Positions 1 to 5,708 of a stretch of 5,830 nucleotides of DNA are shown one piece after another. This stretch comes from Anaerolineae bacterium (GTDB lineage Bacteria > Chloroflexota > Anaerolineae > JACIWR01), in contig JAGGZG010000212.1 in assembly GCA_021162125.1 (NCBI GenBank), positions 1 to 5,830 of the forward strand. Direction: 5' to 3'. Numbering within the stretch: position 1 is the stretch's first letter; each line of letters opens with the position of its first letter. The notes under the pieces are model-generated. The model did not search any database and had not been told where the DNA came from. It worked only from the letters and a program-made list of their open reading frames with translations. Made by a program: the position numbers and the translations under genes.

Positions 1-13
1 GATTGAAATCGCC
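1..13. repeat. Partial hairpin cut by the window edge
   Basis: GATTGAAATC (1-10) is a short dyad followed by GCC. If GGC precedes the window the whole would be a GGCGATT-GA-AATCGCC hairpin, analogous to the GCGGTT-TC-AACCGC core at 96-109. A ten-base perfect palindrome CCTCTAGAGG follows at 12-21. Confidence 0.4.
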
Positions 14-35
14 TCTAGAGGGCTTGCAGCCGAGC

Positions 36-73
36 GTCCACCTGCGTGGGCGCGCCTGTCCACGCAGGTGGAC
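36..73. repeat. Perfect 14-base-pair hairpin
   Basis: GTCCACCTGCGTGG (36-49) pairs with CCACGCAGGTGGAC (60-73) around a ten-base loop. No T-tract follows, so it resembles a REP-type intergenic palindrome more than a terminator. Its unit lies next to other hairpins at 1-13, 89-118 and 155-187. Confidence 0.85.
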
Positions 74-88
74 AGCCAGCTTTAGCTC

Positions 89-118
89 CTCAGGCGCGGT
101 TTCAACCGCTGGCCTGAG
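89..118. repeat. Bulged hairpin with GCGGTT-TC-AACCGC core
   Basis: CTCAGGC (89-95) pairs with GCCTGAG (112-118), and GCGGTT (96-101) pairs with AACCGC (104-109), leaving a two-base bulge (110-111) and a two-base loop. The core GGTTTCAACC is a variant of the partial hairpin at the left edge of the window. Confidence 0.8.
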
Positions 119-154
119 TAGTAACCTCCAATGTTGTGGTCGGGGCAAACACCG

Positions 155-187
155 AGTTTCCCGCAGGCTCCAAGCCCGCGGGAGACT
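155..187. repeat. Ten-base-pair hairpin with inner stem
   Basis: Bases 155-164 pair with 178-187 over ten positions, including one G-T wobble; an inner GGC/GCC stem (166-168 with 174-176) can form in the loop. It lies six bases from the next inverted repeat (193-246). On the minus strand it is the second stem-loop downstream of the lipoprotein stop, but it lacks a following T-run. Confidence 0.65.
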
Positions 188-192
188 GATCT

Positions 193-246
193 GGTCAGCG
201 GATTAAGCAGATGCTGTATCCGCTCCATCGGGTTAATCCGCTGACC
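193..246. repeat. 14-base inverted repeat spanning the lipoprotein stop codon
   Basis: GGTCAGCGGATTAA (193-206) is the perfect reverse complement of TTAATCCGCTGACC (233-246), with a 26-base loop. The loop also holds ATCCGCT (218-224), which can pair with AGCGGAT (197-203) in a shorter alternative stem. The last four codons and the TAA of the lipoprotein gene lie in the right arm. No T-run follows on either strand, so this is not a standard intrinsic terminator; it could protect the mRNA 3' end. Confidence 0.85.
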
Positions 247-3200
247 CCCACGTCCCATCGGCGCATAAGACGTGGACCGTGCCGTCGCCGCCGGTGAGCA
301 TTATCCCTCCGCTGAAAGGCTGCCACCATCCCCGGTAGCCGTGCTCCCTCTCCCGCGCCCAGCCGATGGCCGAATCCGGTCCACCCAGTTGCTCGCGCCA
401 TACCTTGCCGAAGCCGCGCACCGGTTGCTGCAAACCGGGCGGTGGTACCAAAGTCGGGTCGGCGGGCGGTTCATCGTCGCTGTACGTGTCGGGGAAGCTG
501 AGCCAGGTGCCGTCCGCGAACAGGACGTAAATCACCCGCTCGTCGCCTTGCCAGAACATTCGCCCCCGTTCGAAAACCTGCTCGCCCAGCGTGATCTCCA
601 CGGCGTCGGCGACGGCGCAACCCAGGCAGGCACTGGCTTGCGGATATGCGTCGGCGAAAACGGTCGCCGGGTTCAGGGTGCAGGGTGTTGGTGTTGGCGA
701 GGGCGTAGCGATGACCGTGGGGCTGGGCGATGGAATGGGAGTCGGCGTGGGCGCGCTGCTCGCCGCTTGCCAGGCCAGCGCCTCACTCTCGCGGACGATG
801 AACTGTCCATCGTTGCGGCCCAGGAACAGGGTGTGGCCACCCCCGGTCGCCGGGGTCAATGCCAGCGCGGTGAGCCACGTGTCCGAGTCCTCCTCGCGGG
901 CCAGGGCCGGATCCTGGAACGACTGCCAGGTCTGGCCGCTGTCGGTGGAGCGCAGCAGGCTGGCGTGAAACAGGACGTAGACCGATTGATCCAGCTCGAA
1001 AGAGGGCGAGGTGACAATCTCCAGCGGGTACATCCCCGACGGGAGGGTGAACACCGTCTGCCAGGTCTGGCCGCCGTCGGTCGTGCGCTCGATGGCCTGG
1101 CCGTATCCCCCGCTGCGGAAGCGCACCGGTTTGGCCAGGGCGGGCAGTATCTCCTCGATGGGCGGCAGGTCGCTGCCGTCGCTGGTCGTGCCACTGGCGA
1201 TCATCTCCCAGGTCTGGCCGCCGTTGGTGGAGCGGAACAGGGACTGTCCTCCTGTCCATTGCAAGAGGTTCTGATAGTAACTGCGGGCCACCACCGTGCG
1301 ATCCGTGGCGAAGTCCGGGGAGATGGTGACTCTGTTCACCCGCAGATGGGTGAGTCCCTGCCACATCGGCTGCCAGGTGTCGCCCGCGTCCGTGGAGCGG
1401 TACACGCCGTAGCCCACAGGGTCGCCCACGAATATCCCGGCAAACAGCGTGCGATCCATGGCGAAGTCCGGTGAGATCGCCAGGCTGATGCTGGGGGCGT
1501 AGTACTCGTAGTATTTGTCGTGGGGCAGTCCCCCGTGGAGCTGCTGCCAGCTCGCCCCGCCGTCGGTGGAGCGAAAGATTCCGCCTCCGCCCACGACGAA
1601 GATGGTGCGGTCGGTGGCGAAATTGGGTGAGAGCACGATGCTGTCAATGGACGGCAACTGCATGACCGGCTCGGCGGGAGGCGGTGGGGTAGGGGCTGCG
1701 CCGCGATTGGTGAGCACGGTCAACACCGCCCCGCGCATGGCGTACAAGCGGTCGTGGGCGGGGTCCAAAGTATGGAAGCAGTAGGATGCGATGTGACCCA
1801 GCGGGGTGAGTGTGGTCAGGTCCAGCACCAGAATATCCGGCCAGCGGGGCACGTAGGCCTGGCGGGTGACGGGATTGAGCAAGCCGGCGCTGATCCCGTC
1901 CATCCAGGTCTCGACCTGGCCCGTGGCGTCGCGCACGATCAGGTTGGCGTAGGAGACGTAGCGCGAGAACCTTTCGCTCTCGTAGGTGCGGCCGTCAATG
2001 GGGCCGGTGAGTACGGGGACGTCCCAACAGGTGTGTTCCAGGGTGAGGGCCGGGGTCTCCAGTGGAGCGCGGGTGGTGGCGTCGAAAAAGCGAGGCGCGG
2101 GGTAGCGGCCGGCACCCTTCCCCGCCGAGAGGGTGGTCAACTCGACGACGATCACGTTGTGGTCGGGATGGACGTGGATGGCGGTGACTTTGTCGCAACC
2201 GTTGCACCACTTCATTTCCTGCGCCCCAATGTCGGGGGTAAGCTCGCCCAAAGGGGTGAAGGTTTGTCCGTCGAAGGCGTAGGCCGTGTAGTTCAGGACG
2301 TACACCTCATCGGCCACCGGGTTGTACGTGGGGATGCCGGATCGCGGCAGGGTGGCCGTCTGCTGCAGGGTGTTGGCGTCGAAGACGCGCACGCCTGAGT
2401 CGCCGGGACGCGGCCCGCCGTAGTCAATCTGATGCCCGACGAACACCCGCCCTCCCATGCTGTCCACGGCCACGTACCCGCCCTCCGGTATGGTGCCGAC
2501 CACCGTCAGCGATGCGGTGTCCAGGACCGTGACCTCTGGCCCGTAGTCCTCGGCCACGTACAGGCGATGGTTGGTCGCGTCCAGGGTGAGCAGGCCCTGG
2601 CCGGGCAGAGTGGTAATCTCATGGTAGTCGGCGGCGTCCAGCACGTGCACCCTACCCGCGTTGTCGCTGAGGTACAGCCGTCCGGCATCGTGGTCAATGA
2701 CCATGTCCAGGAGTTCGATGCCCAGAGGGATTTCCTGCCGCAGGGTCAGTTGTGGGACGTCACGTAGATCGAGAGTGTGCTTCGTGTAGTGAGCAATGAA
2801 AAGGATGTTTCTTTCCGCGTCTAACATAAAATGGTCGTCGTGACGAGAGGCGATTTGCTCGCCGAGTTCACCGCCGGTTGGATCGAGTACCGCCAGCCAG
2901 CTCGTTGTCTCCTGGCTGTAGAAAACGTATGGCTGCCCTGCCCCGTCCACCCCCACCAGCCGCCAGTAATCACCGATGCTCTCCGGTGTGATGCGGGCCA
3001 GCACCTGGCCCGTGTTGGCGTCCAGGGTCAGGATGGCGTTGCCGCCCTGGACGTACAACCGTTCGCCCGCGGCGTCCAGGAAGCAGGCCTGCAGGGGGGC
3101 ATTATTGGGATGGCTGAACGTGTCCACTTGGCGTAGCGTGCTGGCCTGGATGACCAGCACCTGCTCCCCCAGGGCCAGGTACAGGCGATCACCGGCCGTA

Positions 3201-3871
3201 TCCAGGGCCAGGCCGATCTCGTCGGAGACGCGGGCAAAGGGAAAAGTATCCAGCAGAGTCAGATCGTCGGCAGCGCGGGCCTCCAGGTGGTCGCCGAAGA
3301 CGGCGTACAGACGGCCGGCGTCCGCGTCCACGATCAGCGGGTGCCCGTAGTACAAGAAGTCCGTGGCCACGGTGGCTATCACCTGGTGGGTGGCCACGTC
3401 CACGGCGGACAGGTAGTCCTCTCCGTTTTCCTCGTGCCCCACGTAAACGCGCCCCCCGCCGATGGCCAGCGGTCCAATTGAGGGCCAGGGCAGGGGCACG
3501 GTGTCCACCACTTGCCCCTCTTGCACGTCCGCCACCGAGATGCATGCCTGCTGGGTGTGCTCGTAGTACTGATTCAACACGGCCACCAGCCCCTGGGCTG
3601 CGTCCAGGGCTACGGCCTGCGGTTTGTACCCGTCGCCCGTCGCCAAACCGAAGTTCACCTCGGTCAGGACGCGGGGCAGCGGCCCCTGATCGGGCACGGG
3701 GGTGGCAGGTGTGGTGGGTGTGGGCGTGGGTGCGGGCGGCGATGGAGTTGGTATCGAAAGAGGGTGTGCTGGAGTGGCCGTGGCCTGGCCGGTGGGCAAA
3801 ATTCCATCGCAGGCCAGCAACAAAGCGGCAAGCAGGAGCAATGGGAATGCCGTTCGTATTTTGCGAATCAT
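233..3871 (-). CDS. Large surface lipoprotein: YVTN-like propellers, Asp-box repeats and a C-terminal LGFP-like module
   Basis: Predicted exported lipoprotein of 1212 residues; substrate unknown. The start is MIRKIRTAF at 3871, preceded by AAGAGGTG five bases away. An in-frame start at 3931 would translate the heptamer repeats and is rejected. Residues 1-20 form a signal peptide with lipobox LLA-Cys21. A Thr/Pro linker spans about 31-60. About 14 propeller strands of the form (D/G)RLYV lie between 94 and 713 (for example 141, 186, 228, 270, 397, 435, 474, 707), enough for two seven-bladed propellers, which is inference. After a Pro linker (727-733), Asp-boxes of type RSTDGGxTW occur at 767, 825, 880, 929 and 974, four of them preceded by SPxFxxD. 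A second Thr/Pro linker covers 1040-1063. The C-terminus (1064-1212) carries two ADGTW-ending units and resembles LGFP repeats. Such folds usually bind proteins or glycans; an enzyme role is possible but no catalytic set is visible. Confidence 0.9.
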   Translation of the reverse strand: MIRKIRTAFPLLLLAALLLACDGILPTGQATATPAHPLSIPTPSPPAPTPTPTTPATPVPDQGPLPRVLTEVNFGLATGDGYKPQAVALDAAQGLVAVLNQYYEHTQQACISVADVQEGQVVDTVPLPWPSIGPLAIGGGRVYVGHEENGEDYLSAVDVATHQVIATVATDFLYYGHPLIVDADAGRLYAVFGDHLEARAADDLTLLDTFPFARVSDEIGLALDTAGDRLYLALGEQVLVIQASTLRQVDTFSHPNNAPLQACFLDAAGERLYVQGGNAILTLDANTGQVLARITPESIGDYWRLVGVDGAGQPYVFYSQETTSWLAVLDPTGGELGEQIASRHDDHFMLDAERNILFIAHYTKHTLDLRDVPQLTLRQEIPLGIELLDMVIDHDAGRLYLSDNAGRVHVLDAADYHEITTLPGQGLLTLDATNHRLYVAEDYGPEVTVLDTASLTVVGTIPEGGYVAVDSMGGRVFVGHQIDYGGPRPGDSGVRVFDANTLQQTATLPRSGIPTYNPVADEVYVLNYTAYAFDGQTFTPLGELTPDIGAQEMKWCNGCDKVTAIHVHPDHNVIVVELTTLSAGKGAGRYPAPRFFDATTRAPLETPALTLEHTCWDVPVLTGPIDGRTYESERFSRYVSYANLIVRDATGQVETWMDGISAGLLNPVTRQAYVPRWPDILVLDLTTLTPLGHIASYCFHTLDPAHDRLYAMRGAVLTVLTNRGAAPTPPPPAEPVMQLPSIDSIVLSPNFATDRTIFVVGGGGIFRSTDGGASWQQLHGGLPHDKYYEYYAPSISLAISPDFAMDRTLFAGIFVGDPVGYGVYRSTDAGDTWQPMWQGLTHLRVNRVTISPDFATDRTVVARSYYQNLLQWTGGQSLFRSTNGGQTWEMIASGTTSDGSDLPPIEEILPALAKPVRFRSGGYGQAIERTTDGGQTWQTVFTLPSGMYPLEIVTSPSFELDQSVYVLFHASLLRSTDSGQTWQSFQDPALAREEDSDTWLTALALTPATGGGHTLFLGRNDGQFIVRESEALAWQAASSAPTPTPIPSPSPTVIATPSPTPTPCTLNPATVFADAYPQASACLGCAVADAVEITLGEQVFERGRMFWQGDERVIYVLFADGTWLSFPDTYSDDEPPADPTLVPPPGLQQPVRGFGKVWREQLGGPDSAIGWAREREHGYRGWWQPFSGGIMLTGGDGTVHVLCADGTWGSAD
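923..1573 (-). repeat. Five DNA-level Asp-box repeats inside the lipoprotein gene
   Basis: Related blocks of about 30 bases recur at 923, 1058, 1205, 1370 and 1544, each encoding an R-(S/T)-T-D/N-x-G-x-(S/T)-W Asp-box. The protein spacing between boxes falls steadily from 58 to 55, 49 and 45 residues toward the C-terminus. The near-identity at DNA level suggests amplification of a repeat unit and makes this stretch prone to recombination or misassembly. Confidence 0.85.
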
Positions 3872-3876
3872 GGCTT

Positions 3877-3884
3877 CACCTCTT
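3877..3884 (-). promoter_or_regulatory. Ribosome binding site deciding the lipoprotein start
   Basis: AAGAGGTG on the minus strand lies five bases before the ATG at 3871. Together with the signal peptide that begins there, it fixes the start and shows that the upstream heptamer repeats are not coding. Confidence 0.8.
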
Positions 3885-3890
3885 GGTACG

Positions 3891-3939
3891 CAACACGCAA
3901 CACGCACCACGCAACACGTAACACGCAACACGTAACACG
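3891..3939. repeat. Seven tandem heptamers (CAACACG type)
   Basis: Seven consecutive seven-base units with consensus YAMCACG: CAACACG, CAACACG, CACCACG, CAACACG, TAACACG, CAACACG, TAACACG. The array sits between the ATPase stop and the lipoprotein ribosome binding site, ending about seven bases from the latter. The left flank GTACG is shared with the second array at 5749. As a seven-base repeat it reads as a seven-residue period (ATRNTQH) in every plus-strand frame, which creates spurious ORFs. Similar runs are, from memory, common between genes in Chloroflexota assemblies. Confidence 0.9.
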
Positions 3940-3978
3940 CTTTTGCCCGGCAGATCCATCAACACCAGCGACCCGTTT
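3940..3978. other. Remainder of the ATPase-lipoprotein gap
   Basis: This 39-base stretch between the ATPase stop and the heptamer array has no convincing promoter or terminator. Without a terminator here, read-through from the ATPase into the lipoprotein gene is possible but unproven. Confidence 0.4.
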
Positions 3979-5310
3979 TCAAATGCGTTCAGTAGTAGTG
4001 GGGAAGTACTGCCCCAACCCGGCGACCAGGTCGGCCAGGTCCTCGGCCGAAGCGGTCAGACTGACCTCTATCCCGCGCGTGGCGTGGGCCACCCAGTAGC
4101 GCATCACCGGGTCCTGGAAGAAGTAGGCCCGCTCCCGTTCGACTACCAGGTCCACGTCCCGCAGCCACTTGAGATAATCCCGCGCCGAGCCGGGGGTCAC
4201 CCGTAGGGCGCGGGCTACTTGTGATGAGGTCAGGCCCTCTTCGGTGGCCAGCACTTGCAAAGTGGCCTTCAGCGAGCCGTAGCCTCGCGCCTTCTGCAAC
4301 GACAGATCGTACACGTAGCGGCAGAAAGAGTAAATGCGTCCCGCCGACGACAGCGTCTCAATGATGAAGGCGCATTGTACCGCATCCGCGTTAAGGGCCC
4401 ACCCTCCCGTCTCGACGAGGCGGCGCAGGCGCTCGCTGAGAGTAGTCACATAGAAAGGGTGGCCGCCGGTCAGGCGGTGGATTGCCTGGGCCACGTCCTC
4501 GGCCAATTCGCCGCCCAGCAGCTTAGCGGCCAGCGCTGCCGTATCCCGGGGGGCAAAGGGCGTGATAGGCATCTGCGAGAAATGGACGAACAGCGGGCTG
4601 CGGTGATCGGCGATGAGTTTGGTCATGGCGGTGATGGCCGAACCGGCCAGGATGTACAGCACTTGGCTCTGGGTCTGCATCGCTGCCCGAAAAAGGGCGA
4701 TCACGTTCTGGCTGTCCTGGAAATTGGTCAGCGTCTCGATCTCCTGAAACTCATCGAAGATGAGCATGAATTTGCAGCCCGCCAGTTGGGCCAGCTCTTC
4801 CGGGAACTCGAAGGCCAGGCGCAGGATGCCCGGCCGGTCGGGGCGAGCCGTGCGCAGAGCCTCGGCTAGGCGGCGCACTGTCCCAGCTACCTCGCGGTTG
4901 CCGGCGAGCATAACCTCCCCCGTTAGCGAGGCGATGTCCAGGTAAGAGACCGGGCTGGCCTGTCCCCGGGTCAGATACCAGTAACACACCCAGCCCACGT
5001 ATCCGGTGGCAAAGGTCTCCGGTGAGGTACAGATGTGACTGAAATCCATGTACACCGGGACAATCTCGCTCGCCGGGGTGTCCACCTCTCCCTCCTCCGT
5101 CTCATCGGACTCCTCGGATTGAGATTGGGTCAGCGTGCGGCGTACCAGCTCCTTGAGTAGCAGCGTCTTCCCGATGCGGCGCAGGCCGAATAGCGAGGTA
5201 TGCTCCTGGCGGCCCTGGTGCAACTGGTCACGGCGATATTCCAGCTCGGCCAGTTCTCGCTCGCGGTCGGTGAACAACGCCTGCTGTTCTGCCGGATAAA
5301 AATAGCGCAT
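3979..5310 (-). CDS. Archaeal-type P-loop ATPase (AAA/STAND-like) with C-terminal winged helix
   Basis: Cytoplasmic ATPase of 443 residues. Walker A is FGLRRIGKT at 41-49, Walker B is FMLIFDEFQ at 181-189 (Asp186, Glu187), and YILAGSAITAM at 219-229 fits sensor 1. LTGGHPFYV at 280-288 is typical of the archaeal-ATPase family (PF01637 type). Residues about 350-400 form a winged helix (TSSQVARALRVTPGSARDYLKWL), and DPVMRYWV at 400-407 resembles the DUF234-like tail of these proteins. An acidic, Ser/Thr-rich insert (about 62-82) follows the Walker A helix. The start at 5310 is chosen because GGAGGTGA lies four bases upstream; an upstream in-frame GTG (5352) overlaps the promoter and is rejected. 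The gene is followed after 107 bases by the lipoprotein on the same strand. Family members are poorly characterised, and proposed roles range from DNA-linked regulation to signalling. The winged helix makes binding to its own promoter palindromes conceivable, but this is inference. Confidence 0.88.
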   Translation of the reverse strand: MRYFYPAEQQALFTDRERELAELEYRRDQLHQGRQEHTSLFGLRRIGKTLLLKELVRRTLTQSQSEESDETEEGEVDTPASEIVPVYMDFSHICTSPETFATGYVGWVCYWYLTRGQASPVSYLDIASLTGEVMLAGNREVAGTVRRLAEALRTARPDRPGILRLAFEFPEELAQLAGCKFMLIFDEFQEIETLTNFQDSQNVIALFRAAMQTQSQVLYILAGSAITAMTKLIADHRSPLFVHFSQMPITPFAPRDTAALAAKLLGGELAEDVAQAIHRLTGGHPFYVTTLSERLRRLVETGGWALNADAVQCAFIIETLSSAGRIYSFCRYVYDLSLQKARGYGSLKATLQVLATEEGLTSSQVARALRVTPGSARDYLKWLRDVDLVVERERAYFFQDPVMRYWVAHATRGIEVSLTASAEDLADLVAGLGQYFPTTTERI

Positions 5311-5314
5311 TGGG

Positions 5315-5322
5315 TCACCTCC
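5315..5322 (-). promoter_or_regulatory. Ribosome binding site deciding the ATPase start
   Basis: GGAGGTGA on the minus strand lies four bases before the ATG at 5310. It is a strong match to the 16S anti-Shine-Dalgarno and excludes the longer GTG start. Confidence 0.8.
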
Positions 5323-5325
5323 CCG

Positions 5326-5343
5326 TAAGGTCATTTGACCTAA
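5326..5343. promoter_or_regulatory. Candidate operator, promoter-proximal copy (TAAGGTCATTTGACCTAA)
   Basis: The core AGGTCA-TT-TGACCT (5328-5341) is a perfect dyad with six-base arms. It touches the -10 hexamer and covers the predicted start point of ATPase transcription, the classic place for a repressor. An identical 18-base copy lies 88 bases upstream. Arm length and spacing suit a homodimeric helix-turn-helix regulator. The regulator is not known. Confidence 0.55.
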
Positions 5344-5371
5344 TTGTACCACATTGGAGGTGGGTAGGCAA
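5343..5371 (-). promoter_or_regulatory. Candidate sigma70-type promoter of the ATPase gene
   Basis: On the minus strand a -35 of TTGCCT (5366-5371, four of six consensus bases) is separated by exactly 17 bases from a -10 of TACAAT (5343-5348, five of six). Transcription would start near 5336, giving a leader of about 26 bases before the ATPase start codon. The 18-base near-palindrome at 5326-5343 sits directly on the expected start point. Confidence 0.6.
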
Positions 5372-5379
5372 GTGGGGTA

Positions 5380-5394
5380 AGGTGCCGGGCACCT
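5380..5394. repeat. Perfect 15-base palindrome AGGTGCCGGGCACCT
   Basis: Seven-base arms AGGTGCC and GGCACCT flank a single G. It lies nine bases upstream of the ATPase -35 box, between the two AGGTCA operators. It could be an activator site or a dispersed palindromic repeat; AGGTGCC-type palindromes occur between genes in many bacteria. Confidence 0.6.
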
Positions 5395-5413
5395 GGTTGT
5401 GGTTAGATGACCA

Positions 5414-5431
5414 TAAGGTCATTTGACCTAA
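5414..5431. promoter_or_regulatory. Candidate operator, distal identical copy (TAAGGTCATTTGACCTAA)
   Basis: All 18 bases are identical to the copy at 5326-5343. On its left it overlaps a further dyad, ATGACC-ATAA-GGTCAT (5407-5422), so three TGACC/GGTCA half-sites sit within 23 bases. The stop codon of the possible 21-codon ORF lies inside it. The centre-to-centre distance of 88 bases is not a whole number of helical turns at 10.5 bases per turn, so looping is not specifically supported. Confidence 0.5.
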
Positions 5432-5493
5432 ACCCGAACAGTGCGCCATTGCTCGGTCTGAGATTGAGTGAGGCTTAAGGTACAAGTTGACAT
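5428..5493 (-). CDS. Possible 21-residue small ORF or leader peptide
   Basis: The ORF reads MSTCTLSLTQSQTEQWRTVRV and stops with TAG inside the upstream copy of the AGGTCA palindrome. Its support is an unusually good Shine-Dalgarno stretch, AAGGAGGTG (5496-5504), close before the ATG, and a TATAAT hexamer on the same strand at 5538-5543. No domain can be recognised. It lies 117 bases upstream of the ATPase start and in the same direction. It could be a leader peptide, a genuine small protein, or the surviving 5' end of a gene truncated by rearrangement. The coding length alone is not significant; the call rests on the ribosome binding site. Confidence 0.3.
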   Translation of the reverse strand: MSTCTLSLTQSQTEQWRTVRV

Positions 5494-5527
5494 AACACCT
5501 CCTTGCTTGAAAGGGACTGGGGAGGGT

Positions 5528-5554
5528 ACTGTGAGGAATTATAGGAACTGTGAG
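5528..5554 (-). promoter_or_regulatory. Possible -10 element with flanking direct repeats
   Basis: A minus-strand TATAAT (5538-5543) lies 45 bases upstream of the possible 21-codon ORF. Direct repeats ACTGTGAG at 5528-5535 and 5547-5554 bracket it, 19 bases apart. No good -35 hexamer is found at 16-18 bases, so it is weak as a promoter unless a regulator assists. Confidence 0.3.
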
Positions 5555-5635
5555 AATACCGAGTGAGCTGCGGAAACTGCGCTAATTGTGCCAGCCAGGA
5601 AGTGGGTTGCAAGGGCAAGCCTATTTGCGCCGCCA

Positions 5636-5648
5636 TTCGACAGTCGAA
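5636..5648. promoter_or_regulatory. Dyad TTCGAC-A-GTCGAA
   Basis: A perfect 13-base dyad with six-base arms. The same core recurs at 5695-5707. Both lie in the intergenic region upstream of the rightward promoter. The dyad is a candidate operator; it does not match an SOS box that I can name with confidence. Confidence 0.5.
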
Positions 5649-5693
5649 CAACAGTTAAACATTAAACAATGGACAGGACGGCGGGTAAGCACT

Positions 5694-5708
5694 GTTCGAC
5701 CGTCGAAC
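5694..5708. promoter_or_regulatory. Dyad GTTCGAC-C-GTCGAAC
   Basis: A perfect 15-base dyad with seven-base arms, sharing the 13-base TTCGAC-N-GTCGAA core with the site at 5636, 59 bases away. It lies 91 bases upstream of the -35 box of the outward promoter, so it would suit an upstream-binding regulator or looping better than direct promoter occlusion. Confidence 0.5.

Noticed and set aside
155..187. Rho-independent terminator for the lipoprotein transcript
   Set aside because: The stem is followed on the minus strand by a GC-containing sequence rather than a run of T, as is the stem at 193-246.
678..760. Low-complexity G/T-rich tract as an intergenic repeat
   Set aside because: It is coding: it specifies the Thr/Pro linker (residues about 1040-1063) before the C-terminal module of the lipoprotein.
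272..1474. A 400-codon open frame on the plus strand opposite the lipoprotein gene
   Set aside because: It is antisense to a gene with clear domains and a signal peptide. Its translation is an Arg/Gly/Ala-rich shadow typical of GC-rich DNA, with no recognisable domain.
3872..3931. Longer N-terminus of the lipoprotein (20 extra residues)
   Set aside because: The extension is only translated heptamer repeat, and it would place the signal peptide internally while ignoring a good ribosome binding site.
3512..4099. A 195-codon plus-strand frame covering the heptamer array
   Set aside because: Its central ATRNTQH-like residues are the translated heptamers, and the rest is antisense to the two real genes.
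4255..4869. A 204-codon open frame on the plus strand opposite the ATPase gene
   Set aside because: It lies wholly over the ATPase Walker and family motifs on the other strand and shows no domain of its own.
5110..5475. Similarity between the small ORF (SLTQSQTEQ, 5449-5475) and ATPase residues 59-67 (TLTQSQSEE, 5110-5136)
   Set aside because: About 19 of 27 bases match, but the block is short and low in complexity; chance is a sufficient explanation.
5487..5515. Plus-strand TTGACA at 5487-5492 as a -35 box
   Set aside because: No acceptable -10 hexamer lies at 16-18 bases, and the sequence overlaps the start of the small ORF.
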